DNA of 64,000 bases from Himantopus leucocephalus. Lineage: Eukaryota > Chordata > Aves > Charadriiformes > Recurvirostridae. Position 1 is the stretch's first letter. The number at the start of each line of letters is the position of its first letter. The translations under genes and the position numbers were made by a program. The stretch is taken from the NCBI GenBank assembly GCA_003993805.1, contig RSEF01000003.1:111306813-111370812 (forward strand), written 5' to 3'. Positions 48,602 to 60,749 of the stretch are shown here, one piece after another. Under the pieces are notes generated by a model that was given only the letters and a program-made list of their open reading frames with translations, made no database searches and was not told the origin of the DNA.

Positions 48602-51365
48602 AAAGGAAAACGGATGCTAAGATAGCAAGTGGCATTAGCAGAGGACACTAGGAATATGCAATGAGTGATGCAGCCTCTAATGTTCGGGTTAGCCAGATCC
48701 TACCACTTAGACTCCTATCTCTCTGACGTCTTTCCTATAACTTCCTATCCAAATCCTAGAAGTACAAGGAACATATCTTCCTGTGCATCCAGTCATACTC
48801 TCAGATGCCTCTGTGCCCATGTGAAGGATGACTGACAATATAATATAATGATTGGAAATCCATCATTCGTGTCCCAAATCTGTGGGACACAAACAATGAT
48901 ACAAGATGGAGATGGGGAAAGAGGAAGGTGGAGACCATGGCCTTGAGAAAAGTCGAAGAGGGAACAGGGAAAGCCTGGTCATCTCCAGGCTGGTAAGCCA
49001 GAGCTGTTCCATGGTCCCGGACCATGTACTAGTCCCAGAAATAACAACCTTCTCTCTATCCCCTGGCAAGCAACTGCCACTTTTAAACAGCAAGAAAGCT
49101 TCGCTTCCTCTTTCCTAGCAGTTTTCATCTGCCTCTTTCCCCTTCCCTGTGCCAGTGGCAGCCGCAGCAGGCTGGCTTGCAGACATAGGAGGCATTTGGA
49201 TGTTTGGCAGAGACAGCTGCTTGCACGGTTGTCCTGCATACACATGCATCCCACAACCAGGCTCAAGTGCATGACGCATTTGTGGGATTGTACTGGAGTA
49301 AACTGTTGTCTCACAGAAGACTTCAAAGCTGGGTAACATCTTTCACAGGCCTGTTATGGAACGGAGTAAGAGTCTCCTGTGCAGTTGCAGGTGCAAACTG
49401 GGGACCAGATGTGTCTGTTACCAGAGTACAAATCATTCTGAAGTTGTTGGCAGTGCACACACAGCTTTATGCAAGTCGGCAAGCACTGGATCATACTGCT
49501 GAAGTTCTAGCTGGATGAACTCAGGTGAAAATGTTGGAAATCATGGAGGGAGACAGCAGGGCAGATGTGCAGAGCAGATGTGGAAGTAGTGTTTAACATT
49601 GCATTTAGCATTGGAGCCCTCTGGAGTGGAGAGACAATGCTGCCCACTGGTATATTTGTGTTAACTCTTTAAAATTAAGATTTTAAAATGTTAATCGGAG
49701 AACAAATCTTTCAAGAGAATAAAATTTTTGGAGCAGCTTACTTCGTGTTCCTGTATCATAAACTCTGCAGGCCTGGAAGGCATGAAAAATCATGTGGAAT
49801 GTGTCTGACCTTGGCGTAGCTGTCTTTGGTTCCCCATGAAGCAGTTCAATTGCTATTTATGTGTGAAATTCCAATGGAAGAATGTTGTTTCAGAAATTTT
49901 TGACCACTTAAATTAACCACACAATTTGCACTGAGACCAACAGAAGCTAAAGACTAGTTTTGCTGTGTAACTTTGAAAATATCCATATATGCAATTCTAG
50001 TTGTTGATAAGTGTTACACGTGGGGATGCAACCATATGCCCTGTGTGAATTGCACAAAGAAAACTGCATCCTGCATTTTGCACTGGATTGCTGTGTTATC
50101 AATGCAACAAAATGCAGAACCTGAATGTGCTGTATTAGGGTATAAAGTCTGAATTTTCTCCTTGGGCTTTTAACATCTCATAATCAATTTTTTCTGTGTT
50201 CTCATTCTTAGCCCACCTTATGATTTCTCTGGGGAAATGAATCACTGGAATAAAAATCTTGCTAAAATAGTCACTATTTTACTGAAGCCACAACTGAGGG
50301 GAGCATGCCAAAGGATAGAGATAATCCAAGGGAAGGAAAGGCAAAGCTGCCTGGCTTATGACTGCCTTGCTAGGATACAGTGTACATTCAAGTCTTTTAA
50401 AAGATATTGCCATTTACCTGTTAATGATTCTGCTTGTAATAATTGTGACTTTTCCAGTGCTGAGTGGAATCTATATAAGGTTTGGTTGGAGCCATCAGAA
50501 GTCTTTATAATCCAGAGAAGTGGTGTGAAAGTAGGTTTGTTTAGGGTTTTTTTAGTATGTTAAAGCCCTAACAGTCTAAGTTGATTCTGCTTTTATCTAT
50601 CTTATTTCTTATAGAAACTTACTAACCTTTAACAAATATGCAAAGTTTAAACTGAAATCAGGAGAACCAGGAGCAGCTTATTGGATGAGCTGACCTACTG
50701 TATATCATAAGTGCACATGGGTAGATCTCTTCTGAGTCACATAGAAACTTGTGAAAGCTCTGCTCAAAGCAGTCATGAAGCATAAGTCTGGGGTTTTTCT
50801 CTTTTATTTAGGAGGAAAGAGGCAGCAGAGTTGCTATAAAAGCTGGAAACACCTTTTTTAATTACTATTCATGCAGTTATTTATCATGCCTTGGTACGTC
50901 CTGATTCCAGACAAGATGGAGAGAGGAATGCCAGAATGCATTCAGAGGGAAGTTAGTGTATTATGCAAGAGGTTTCAGTAGACAGTTCAAGTGTTCAGGT
51001 TTCTTTTTTGAATAGAACCAAACTTCCAAGCCACATTGAGCTTGCCTAGCCTGGTCATTGCAGTACAGCAGACTGTCATACTAAATTCCTGTGTATTTAA
51101 AATCCTGGATATTAACCTGCACTTTTTAGTTACTACCAACTGGATTAGCTCAAGATTGTTTTCCATACTGCTTTGTAACATGACACTGTTTGGATTTGTA
51201 TAGGTGTCCATGGTGGTTTTCTTGTTTGTTTCTAAGATTTCTTAAAATCTTTAGTATTGGGGTTTCTTTCATAGTATCTTGATTTATTGGTTTTTTTCTT
51301 ATTTTTTTCTTTTCTTGGTGTTAATTTGTTTTTTAAAGTGAGGGCCATGGCCATTTAAGGTAGAA
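48602..51365. other. Unique non-coding stretch
   Basis: No gene was recognised. Several overlapping frames at 48801-49518 (up to 115 codons) occupy both strands of the same bases in a moderately GC-richer segment, and none shows a domain. The 108-codon frame at 50237-50563 also has no recognisable feature. T-rich runs occur near 51280-51330. Confidence 0.5.
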
Positions 51366-51808
51366 TGGAATCATAGATTCAGATTGTAAGCAACATGTGG
51401 ACGTCATCAGATACAACTGCTGTTGAAGTTAGCCCTGCTTTCAAAGTTGTCAGGGCCTTGTCTGAGCAAGTGTTGATCCAATGAATATCCAGTGACGGAG
51501 ATGCCAAAACCCTTTTGGGAAACCTGTTCGAGTGCTAAGCCACTCTCAAAAAGCTTTTTTCCCCCCTTGTGTCCAGTTGGAATTTTCCAGGTTGCAACCT
51601 GTGATTTGCCTCTTGCTCTTTTGCCGTGCACCTGAGAAGCCTGACCTGGTCTTCTCCCTTTGGGTAGTGGCAGACTGCAATTAGATTCCTCCCTTAACCT
51701 TCTCCTCTCCAGGGTAAACAAACCTATCACCCTTAGCCTCTCCTCATACGTTATGTTCTTCAGCATCCCAACCATCTTAGTGACCCTCGATTAGACTTTC
51801 TCCAGTGT
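51366..51808 (-). mobile_element. Old CR1 LINE 3' fragment
   Basis: Starting from GGAATCATAGATTCAGATTG (the worn CR1 3' tip reversed), the plus strand shows CAGGGCCTTGTCTGAGCAAG, AAACCTGTTCGAGTGCTAAG, GTCCAGTTGGAATTTTCCAG, GATTTGCCTCTTGCTCTTTT, CACCTGAGAAGCCTGACCTG, CTTCTCCTCTCCAGGGTAAAC, TTAGCCTCTCCTCATACGTT and GACTTTCTCCAGTGTAAC. These follow the reversed order of the CR1 3' UTR and the end of ORF2. The orientation is minus and it is heavily mutated. It is 5'-truncated near 51808, where the CR1 likeness stops. The 122-codon minus frame across it is a relic, not a gene. Confidence 0.88.
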
Positions 51809-52080
51809 AACAACTGATAAGTACTGAGAATGTTGCAAGAAGCCTCTAATATTGCTGATCCAATTGCTTTGCGTTGATGATATGTAAAAGGACGGGTACT
51901 GGCAGTGGGACCTGGGATACAGAACAGTACCTGTGTTACCTGCAAGAAGTCGTGCTGCAAAGTTATACCTTAAATGTTATATTTTTGCTAGTACTCTGTG
52001 AATGATTCAAGCTTGGACGTATCCCTGTAAATTGTTTGAGACCAAACTCTGGGAAGGTTTTGGAAGTGTCATGTTGGATA

Positions 52081-52123
52081 AGAAAGTATTACACAATATT
52101 TAGAAAAGTATTACACAGTATTA
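52081..52123. repeat. Two-copy tandem repeat of about 21 bp
   Basis: AGAAAGTATTACACAATATT is followed at once by AGAAAAGTATTACACAGTATT. This is an old local duplication with small differences. Confidence 0.8.
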
Positions 52124-53207
52124 AAAAAACCCAAACAAACCCGAACTTTGGAAACCTTACATATGAGAAACTTTCTGCAGTATATGGTAAGAAATTGTTG
52201 TATTGATCCAACAACCACCACGAATAATGTTGCATATTGTTGAGTTCTGCCTACTGCTATCTCACTTATTGACTTACTATTGTACTTTAGCATACTACAG
52301 TAATTATCTGTTTGCAAACAGATCCTTATTGTAGGGTGCTCCTGTAACAATCGCTCTGAAAAAATCCTCACGTCTGCTAACTTTCTAAAGAGAATGTTAT
52401 TTACAGTCTCTTGAGCCTGACTAAGAGAATGTCTCATAATAATACAGAAGAGTATTTTGTACATCCAGTTCCAAAAGCTAGTGTATTCCACGTATTTTGA
52501 GTCAAGAAGACATTCCCCCTTCTCAAAGTGAATGTCTTTTGAAAGCATGCTTCTCGAACTGTAGAGTTATTTCTACATTAAGTTGTTCAAGGCATTTGCA
52601 ATTTGAAGATGGGATTGCTTTGGGTAAATATTAGTAATGAATGTTGTTCCAGCAGGAAGAGGGAGGCTTTAATTAAGAAAAGTTATGACCAAATAGCAGT
52701 CATAAATGATGCTCTTCTTCCACGGATCAAAGTGAATGTTACAAGATACTGATCATCATTTGTTTCATAAGAACAATCCATTGAAACAGCACACACTGCT
52801 ACCTCATGAATCTAAGGCCACCCTTTTTGTTAATATTTTGTTGAAGCACATGGTGGTTGGTGAGAAAGTGGAAATGCTGAGCACTTGTGTTTTTCTTTTT
52901 TTTCCTTATTCAGTAGCAGCATTTCAGAAACATTATCTTTAAAATATTTAATCCATGTATAGTGGATTGGATAGGAGACCTGCAGTTCTAGATCTTTCCT
53001 CAACATCAGCACTCCATATAATCTTGCTGCCTAATTCTTCTGACATGTAGTTGGGGGATACAGCTGCTTACAAATAAGAGGTGGTCTGCTGGGTTCAGCC
53101 TCTTCACAACTGTACTAGGATCTGGGCAGAGTAAGTCTGATTAGTCAGTTATTTAACTAGTGTAAAAACTTTTCTGTCCACAAATTAGATTGATTTTTAT
53201 GCTATTC

Positions 53208-53241
53208 ATATGTATATATATAATGTAAGTAGTATATATAT
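53208..53241. repeat. TA-rich simple repeat
   Basis: ATGTATATATATAATG then GTATATATATT, a degenerate (TA)n run. No function inferred. Confidence 0.8.
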
Positions 53242-53314
53242 TCTAACATAAGGCTTCTGCAATACTTGTACAATAGTCAAGCATTATCTAATTGTTAATA
53301 CACCTGTATGTAAT

Positions 53315-53420
53315 CTGTTTTTTTCCATAATGAGAAATGGAGGTATAGAGGTGATAGTTGCTTTCCCTGGGCCACATAAGATGTCTACAGTATCCTGAAA
53401 TAGAAACCAGCTATCTGTGG
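53315..53420 (-). mobile_element. Reversed core-SINE (MIR-like) fragment
   Basis: AATGAGAAATGGAGGTATAGAG, GTTGCTTTCCCTGGGCCACAT, AAGATGTCTACAG and GAAATAGAAACCAGC follow the reversed core-SINE order (gaAActGAGGcAcAGAGaggttAagTgaCTTgCCcaaGGtCACAcag...gAAtagAAcCCAGgt). No tRNA head is recognisable on the right. The decay is typical of a copy that predates birds. Confidence 0.55.
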
Positions 53421-56400
53421 CTTACACTTTAAGATTGTTCACTCTCTGTCTTGGGGACTGAGAAAATGAAGTCGTCAGGCTGCCTTATCTGACTCCAAAA
53501 ACTCAGAGTTGAAAGAACAGAATTGCCTGTGTTGCAGGGGTTTTAATTGTTCAATTTAAGTGAAGAAGAATTCTTGTAAAGAACAATTTCATTCTTAAAA
53601 CCTTGCTCTTCTTTTCTCTAACTTTGGAGATCAAAGCACTTTGTTTTGGGATAAGGGCTATAAAAGATTACATTCTTGCCATTATGAAGAAAATATTTCC
53701 TGTTACACAGTTTATTGCTAAAATGCAGCTCTGTAACTCTAATAATTCATTATGAATGTTCCATTTATGAGCTGTTAGAATTAGTAATGCCGACAGTATG
53801 TCTGGAATGAAAATATTTTGGCATTTCTAAATAAAAATCTGGATCCAAATCAGGACCTGAGTAAACATTTTACTATTTTTCCTTGTCATCTTTTATCCTT
53901 GCTGTAACTTGTAAAACTGCTAAGGAATTTTTTGACACAATGCCCAACTATTTCATCCAGTGCTTCCAATATTTTATCAAGTGTGAGCGTGGTTTCCGTG
54001 GTGTGTCCCTGTAATAAGAGGTGCTAATTCTGGAGTATCATTTGATGCAATGATCTAACGCTTCCGGGGCTAACGATTTCAGTTTTGATTCCCTGATGGC
54101 TGCTGCATGTAGGCAGACATAACTATTTGGGAGTTTTGTGGATATAGCTGTATTTGTTTTTGTAAAAGGTGTGTGATCAAGAGCTGATATTACTGTACAC
54201 TTCTAGAAGCCATGAGTAGTATTTTGGTCTTTATGGGTTTTTTTGGTATGTAAGGATTGCTGGGAGCCCACTGTCTAAGTTACTTGAAATAGTTAAAGAA
54301 CAGTAGGCAGTAAAAATGTTTTGTTTTTTTTTTTCTGACTCAACACAGTCCTTATTTTTTTCCCTTCTTCCATTCCTCACAGCACCAGCCTTTCACTAGT
54401 ACCCACTTGGTTGTGTTTCAGCAGTTTGCTTCTCCATACGTCCCGCTATAGTTCTCCAGTTATTCCATTGGCCAGTATATGCAGTTCTGCCATTGCAAAT
54501 CCCTAGGAATTCCAAATCTGAACTTCAGCTGTGTTGTTCTTCATTATCCTGGACTCTGTGGTGTTCATCTGCATAACGGTTACAGGAATGTCAAAGATTA
54601 CCCCACTTGACAGTGGAAATGATAGAATTTGCTTAATTAACAAAGTACTAACCTTGTGAATAGTAGTAGCTTGAAATGCTGAGTACTTGTTAGATTAGGA
54701 AGTAGGAGGTAACTGTTGAAATTAGTCTATGTATAGATCTAAAGTGAGAGCGATACAGCTTAAAGAATTGTTATAAAACTCATTAAGATAGACTTCCATT
54801 GGTTTGAAATAGGTCTGTTCAAATTCTGGGCCACTGAAGGGCATTGAGAAGTACAAAGCATGCTCTGCTGCTACAAGGAAAACTGCAGCTATCCGGTGTC
54901 AGGAAGAATAACTTCTCTTGGTTCAGCTGGCTCACTCCTGTTGCTGCTGCTGCTTTCACTGGGTTGCAATGATGATTGGATATAGTGATCTAACTTGTCT
55001 CGAACGGTTTGTGATAAGGCTGCAAGAAGTGACCATCAAAGGGTGAAGGTGTTGAAGTTCCCTTGTAATATTTTTTTTTTCCTGCAGATGAACAAGTCAG
55101 TGTGTGGAAGCTGGAGAAAGGAAAGAAGCCAGTGTTCTGATATGGTATTTTCCTTAGTTTGTTCAAATTACTTTTGTAGCCCTACCAAAAAACTTGAAAT
55201 TAGTGGATTTTATGTTACCATAGTAGCATGGGATTCTGGATTATTTCACAATTTTTTAATCAAGCCCTACTTAGGCTGTTTATTTCAACACTAATCTGTC
55301 TCCTCTTCTATTCATGTACACTAAATGTACTGCTCATAAGTTACCAACTGGAGAATTGCAGATAGCCTGTGAAATGCCACTTTCAATCTGAGTTTTCTTC
55401 ACTTGTTTCTAATATAGCCATCCCTACACTATTCCAGACCTTTTGGCTCAGTGTAGCACTTAATGAATAGAGCGATTACTTGTTTTCACAATGGAGTTCT
55501 ATTACTTATCCAACCCATTTATTTTTCTGACTTCGTTACAATAAGAGAAAATAACTTAAATGATAGAGATGAACAGTGTCACCTCAGGGACTAGTATCAG
55601 TTTATATAAAAGAAAGTAAGTTGGCTACATAAAGGTAGATTCTTGCTGTGTAAATGGCAGGCACATGCCTTGTATTCATGTCTTGTCTGATTTCCAAAGC
55701 GAAAGGGTTTGGATGTGCTTAAGAAAATCAAATCACTGAAGTCTTTATTGCTTTTATTTATTCTGATCGAGGTAGTCACAGTTTGTCTTTGCAAAATGCA
55801 ATAGCTGTAAAATACTCAATGAAGTATTTCCTTCTTGGCAGTAGATGGCTACAAATGTGATGGATTGAGCATAGTGTAGCTGGCATCCAGAGAAATGTAA
55901 GAAACAGCTTCCTAGAATACAAACATTCTTTAAGCACCTGAAATCTGCTGTATGATGGATATACCGAAAACCCCACTACAAAGGAAAGGATGAGTTGTCC
56001 ATGCACAGCACTGCTCTCTAAAGGGTGGGATAAATAGACATTCATTGGCTGAAGTAATTTCACTTACGGTTAACTGGGCTACTCAGGCTGGTTCTGTGCC
56101 TCGCAAGCTGGGGTCTTTCCTCTTTGGGGTTAACAGCAAGTGGCTCTGCATGGCTGTATATATCCGCTAAACAGATGACAGCAGCGTATGATGTCATGAG
56201 TTTGTTAATATACCAGGACAATCTCTGCTCTTTAATTCACCGTGGAATGCAGCAGAACCTTGCTATTTATGTTAGACTAGCGTAGAATTCAAATATGCAG
56301 GTCTCAGATTGTGTCTGGAATACAAAATCCTCTTGGAATGCATCCTGAAGCTTAACTCTTAATTGTGTTATGTCTGGTGATATCTCCTAATGATTTCCGT

Positions 56401-57184
56401 TCCAAACACCCTGTTCAGTTTAATGACTCTTTTCCCTTACATATCCCTTCCTCCCTCCTAACTATTTCTTCCTCATGCACTGGCCTGTATTCTTGAACCA
56501 TTTTAAGACTAGAAATTAGGGTATCTTCAGGTCTATTGAGCCTGTAAAGATGTTGCTGGTGACGCTCAGCATGCGTTTCCCCAAAGTCCTGGTCCGGAAA
56601 GCATTGATCTTTAAGTTAAGCCCTTTAAGGTGAAGAGTTAAATTTCCCCTCTGACATACTAGGGGCATACTGTTCCATCTGTAATACAGCGAAGGCTGTG
56701 GAAGAAACTGTCATCACAGATTAGCTTTATTGGTAAGTGGAAAAACCAGGACTCGGTACTCCTTTTAAAAAATAATAGTAAAAAAAAAAAAAATTTTTAA
56801 AAATTGTCCTGTAAGCCTTGAGAAAAGGGAAGTGGATTCTCCATGTGGAGAAGAAAATAGTAATAATATGTTCACAGAATTGTCTCTAAATGGATTTCTA
56901 GTGAGCTATCAGCTCTTCATGAACAGTGACATGCAGGGAAAAGCTTGGGATTTCAGTCTGTAGAACAAATCTGTCAGTTTTTAAATGATTGTCTCATAAA
57001 ATTGCAAGGTGGCACAGAGCAAAATAGGTTTATGGCAGGCGGTTGCCTTTAGAAAATGTGGCTATGAATGTTGGCACAAATAGATCTGGCAGAAATTGTT
57101 ATAGTATTTGTCTTTTTGAGACTGGAGCTAGGGTAATCGATAAATCTGTCTTTGAATTTCAGCGTGACACTTGCTATGATTCTG
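53421..57184. other. Unique non-coding stretch
   Basis: No gene was recognised. Simple runs include poly-T near 54322-54332, (CTG)4-5 at 54941-54955 and poly-A near 56780. Frames are under 100 codons. Confidence 0.5.
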
Positions 57185-57358
57185 GCTCGGAGAAATGGCT
57201 GTTGGCAGTGAAGGCGGTGCCGTTCACAAAGCAAACATGCCCTCTGCAGGGCACTGCGGAGAGATGCGCCGCCTTACCTCACTCTGCCCAGAAGGGGCAA
57301 ATCGAGTGATCCGTCTCGTGTAATATGCAGTAAAAAACCGCCTCCCTGAGACGTAAGT
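57185..57358 (+). promoter_or_regulatory. Small CpG cluster ending in a splice-donor-like site
   Basis: About 11 CpG pairs fall within some 170 bp (CTCGG, GGCGGTGCCG, TGCGGA, ATGCGCCGCC, ATCGAG, CCGTCTCG, ACCGCC, ACGT), well above the CpG-poor surroundings. The block ends GAGACGTAAGTTAG, with GTAAGT at 57353-57358 matching a 5' splice site. On the minus strand GAGGTAAGG also reads as a donor (from CCTTACCTC near 57273). This could be a small promoter with a first non-coding exon, or a recently methylation-protected or GC-rich relic. No TATA box or known transcript supports it, so confidence is low. Confidence 0.3.
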
Positions 57359-59118
57359 TAGAGAAGAGGGAAAGCAGAGATAACAGCCAGACACACAGTG
57401 CCACAGGGGTCTGCCTTCCACCCTCACCTCCCCCTTTTTCTGTTTGCTGGTTTTGCTTTAGAATGTTTGCCTCTGGTTTGAGGCTGGGGCTTTGTGTCTT
57501 CTGAATAAATGACTTTTACTGGCCTGAACTGTCATGGGCAGTGAGTGTCCATAGACTGGCTTCTAAATTCTTGGCGCTTGCTTCCTGGTGTTTCAGGTAC
57601 TGCAGTGCTCTGTGGTAAGATTTTGCTCACCCGATCTGTGGAATGTGGAATACAAAGAAAAACAATGGAGTAGTAGAGAAGGAAAGCACAAAAAAGGGAC
57701 AACTTGAGAGTTCAGATAGGGAATTAGAAACAAGGAAATAATAGAGAAAAAATGTGGAAATGAAAGAAAAAAGAGGGGCTGGTAGATTACTTTTTTTTAA
57801 AGTTGATTATGAGCATGACATCTCAAAAGTAGTCACTGGAACTGAAGAAAACAGCACCTATGTAAGAAATAACACAGACCAATTAGTAATATTTTTTTGG
57901 TTGTATTTGTCATTGATACATTTAACAATATTATAACTTTTTTGTTTATAGATTGATTAGAGTAAGTTGACTGAGAGAAGTATTCATGTAATATCAAACT
58001 ATAGAAAATGAATAAAACCCAGCTTAACGAGACTTTAGTCTCTGTGGATGTCCGTAAAACTGGAAGCTAAAAAGCATTTGAGTCTTCTGAATTAAATTAC
58101 CTATTGAGAGAAAGCCTCAAAGCTGCTTGAGTGAATTTTGACTTGGGAGTAAGCGTCAGATTAGGGGAAAGTAGGCAGGATTAGAGTGTCTAAAACAATA
58201 CTTCTGTGAAAAAAAAAGTTGATCTAAATGTATCAGTTAAATCATTGCATTGTGTTTTATGTGCCTGTATTTGCACAGATCAGATGTGTATGCTTGACAC
58301 GGTGGAAGTAGTGGTTAGATCCATCTCTGAATAAATACCTCTGTGCCACAGCTCTGGCTATTCGTTTGAGTGTTATCCCACCTATCTAAAACATATGACT
58401 TCTCTGCAGGCTTGAGGGTATTAACTTACTATTTGTTCTCTGTGGTTGTTGCCATATAAGTAAAATTTGTTTCCTAAAATGTGTGTAAAAAAGAATGAAG
58501 GACGATTGCTGGTACAGCCAAAGTAAATGGATTTTATAAATGGTGTTGCTTACTCATGCTGAAAGCTCTTGTGGCGTTTAAGTGCTAATAACTGATGTAA
58601 AAAATCGCCAGTAGAAACGCATTTTGAGTATTCAAAAAGTAAGTTTTATGAGTGCCAGAAGCCTGGAGTTGAATAATCTTGATCACCATGTGCTAGCACA
58701 CTTATTAACTGATTCTTTACACATACACAGTAAAGTGCATTCCTATTAATGTTCTTAACCAAGAGTTATGCCACTGCAATTAATTAAAGCCAGGGCTGAA
58801 ATAGACTTTCTCTGTCCTGCTGGGTTCTTTACTGACTCTTACTTCCAGTTCAGGCTATGAAATTCACCAGTGACACATTTTGAAACTGGTGAGTCTGCAA
58901 AGTGTCATTCCCAAACCTATTTCATACCTCCACATTTCAGTTTCACACTGATTAAAGATTGCTTGATTATGGCAAGAAGCAGTCTGAAAGCTTACAGATA
59001 CTGTGCTTGTGGGGAATGGGGTGTAGAACAGAACTTGCAGCATGGGAAACGGGCTAAGAAACAAGAGAACAGACAGGGAGTATTTACAGATAAACAACAT
59101 TAAATGGATGCAGGCTTC
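57359..59118. other. Unique non-coding stretch
   Basis: Purine-rich sequence (AGAAAGGAAAGCACAAAAAAGGG and similar) occurs at about 57650-57780. No gene or repeat family was recognised. Confidence 0.5.
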
Positions 59119-59205
59119 CACACTGAAACACAGAAGAGCTATATGACATGTCCAAGGTTCCACCTCAGCCTGTATCGGACCTCTGTTGTTCATCTCCTGG
59201 CTGTT
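59119..59205 (-). mobile_element. Possible reversed core-SINE fragment
   Basis: ACTGAAACACAGAAGAGCTA then ATGACATGTCCAAGGTTCCAC resembles the reversed MIR/core-SINE body (AaACTGAggCACAGAgAggtTAagTGACtTGcCCAAGGTcaCAC). It is short and diverged, and it overlaps a 122-codon minus frame that I regard as chance. Confidence 0.42.
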
Positions 59206-60286
59206 TGTGCGGTGGAATAATTCTGGGACCATTCTTTTATCTAAAAACTTTGTTCTGCAATCTTTTGTACAGTTTTCACTGAATTATAATGGGAATTTTA
59301 CTGTGTGGGGATTATAGGACCAGGCCCCGAGTTATCAGTAGACTTTTTTTTATTTGTAGCACAATTTTCAGAAGATCCAAATGCACTTGGTAGCCTAAAT
59401 ATTGCTATCAGTAGGTTTAATAAGATACTTTAGCTTTTGTAGACAATTCTACTCTTGTCCACCATTTGAACTGGAAGTGTGGCAGGAGATCCCATCATGC
59501 CTGAGCACGTTTAGATAAATTAAGGGTTTGAATGAAGTAATTGGTGATATAATATAGGAGCATAAATTAAACACAGAGTTAGTCATTTTAGAACTGCTAA
59601 GATGATTCGGGAGATCTGAATTTGAAGATGAAATCCTAAAAGGTTCAGAAGGCAGATCTCAGGAAGCAAATCTATGCACCATGCACAAGCAGAAATATCT
59701 ACTTGCAGCTCCCAAAAGAAACAAATATACGCATTTAACTAAAGGGGAATCTTGGTGAAATGGTTTCCAGTGTGAAACATGGGAGGCATTTGTGGTGATG
59801 AAATATATGTTCTAAAACCATTTTACTAGCAGATTTAAATAGAAACTTGCAGATCTTATTCTCTGAGGAGAGTTAGTCAGTGTTAGTTTACCATTTGATC
59901 TATGACCGCAATAGCAAGTCATGCGTGGATTTTTATTAATTCTCACTAATTGTCCAGCAGTTCTGGGAGCTATAGATTTCCATCCATGAAGATAATTGCC
60001 TGTGTCACAATGAAAGATCGCTGCAAAAGAAGCATTTAATTTCTTAAATAGTCAATTAATACATGATTTAAAACACCACAGTTTCTACGTGATAATGGTA
60101 TTCCAGGAAAGAATTGCACCTGTTTAGTTACAATAGGAAAATTGTTAGAATATTCTTTAACAACATAATAGCTTTATATAAAGCTCTGTAACTTACTTTC
60201 CCTTCTAAATAAAGTGATGTTCACTCAGAGAAAGTATTTGCCTAGCTGAGTTGTGGGACTGATCATAATGTTGGTGTCACTGGCAC
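59206..60286. other. Unique AT-rich non-coding stretch
   Basis: No gene, RNA or repeat was recognised. Confidence 0.5.
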
Positions 60287-60289
60287 CTT

Positions 60290-60749
60290 TCAGCTGGTGT
60301 CACCTTCCAGCTGCTGATGGGAATCCCCGAGCTGTGAAGACCCTGACTGTGTGACACAAGCCCAAGGTGTAGGAGCACCTGCTCCCGTGGAGGAATGGAT
60401 GAGGCTGAAGAGCAAGATTTGGTAGCCAGACACAGTATTACTACAACTTCTCATCAGTTTCCGGTTTATCAAAAAGGCACTACTTAAAGGTCCTTTAACC
60501 TCTGGTTTGTGGCTCAAACTGGGGCACTAAGTAAATACCTCTCTTCTTCTAAAAATGCAAGTAGCTGTTTCAGTGCTGCATGCTTCCCACCCAGCTCCTG
60601 CACCTTTGGGAGCAGCCGTAACATGGGATGCTGATTGATGTCATGCTCAGTTCCTAATCCAATTGGTACAATCACGCTGTGCTGAAGAGGAGTTGCCATT
60701 CTAGTTGTGATATCTTTAGGATTCAAAGGCTGCAGAATGTTAGACTCTC
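60290..60749 (-). pseudogene. Candidate minus-strand exon or broken coding relic, unrecognised
   Basis: On the minus strand a frame is open from upstream of 60750 to a TGA at 60514-60516. A second frame, open from about 60527, continues to a TGA at 60290. Together they give about 150 codons with one frame change at 60514-60527. An acceptor-like TTATTGCTTCTCAG ends at 60750, so a terminal exon would start at 60749 inside a codon. The first part contains an amphipathic, helix-like segment (LRLLPKVQELGGKHAALKQL, then LAFLEEERYLL). The composition of the two parts looks more protein-like than other frames here. No ATG in good context is needed if it is an internal or terminal exon. I do not recognise the product. 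It could be a decayed or mis-sequenced exon, a retrocopy remnant, or chance. Confidence 0.25.

Larger units (their letters stand above)
51809..53314. other. Unique AT-rich non-coding stretch
   Basis: A direct duplication GAAAGTATTACACAATATTTA / GAAAAGTATTACACAGTATTA lies at 52081-52123, and a (TA)n-rich run at 53208-53241. The 145-codon minus frame at 52111-52548 is the longest outside repeats and GC-rich DNA, but about one such frame is expected by chance in 64 kb of six-frame AT-rich sequence. I recognise no motif in it. Confidence 0.5.

Noticed and set aside
51407..51775. 122-codon minus-strand open frame
   Set aside because: Lies wholly on a decayed CR1 3' fragment in the element's own orientation. 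It is relic sequence, not a gene.
52111..52548. 145-codon minus-strand open frame
   Set aside because: No recognisable domain or signal; a frame this long is expected about once by chance in six frames of 64 kb AT-rich sequence. It overlaps a local tandem duplication.
58864..59232. 122-codon minus-strand open frame with hydrophobic segment
   Set aside because: It overlaps a plus-strand frame and a likely core-SINE remnant. The hydrophobic run reflects T-rich sequence, and no family is recognised.
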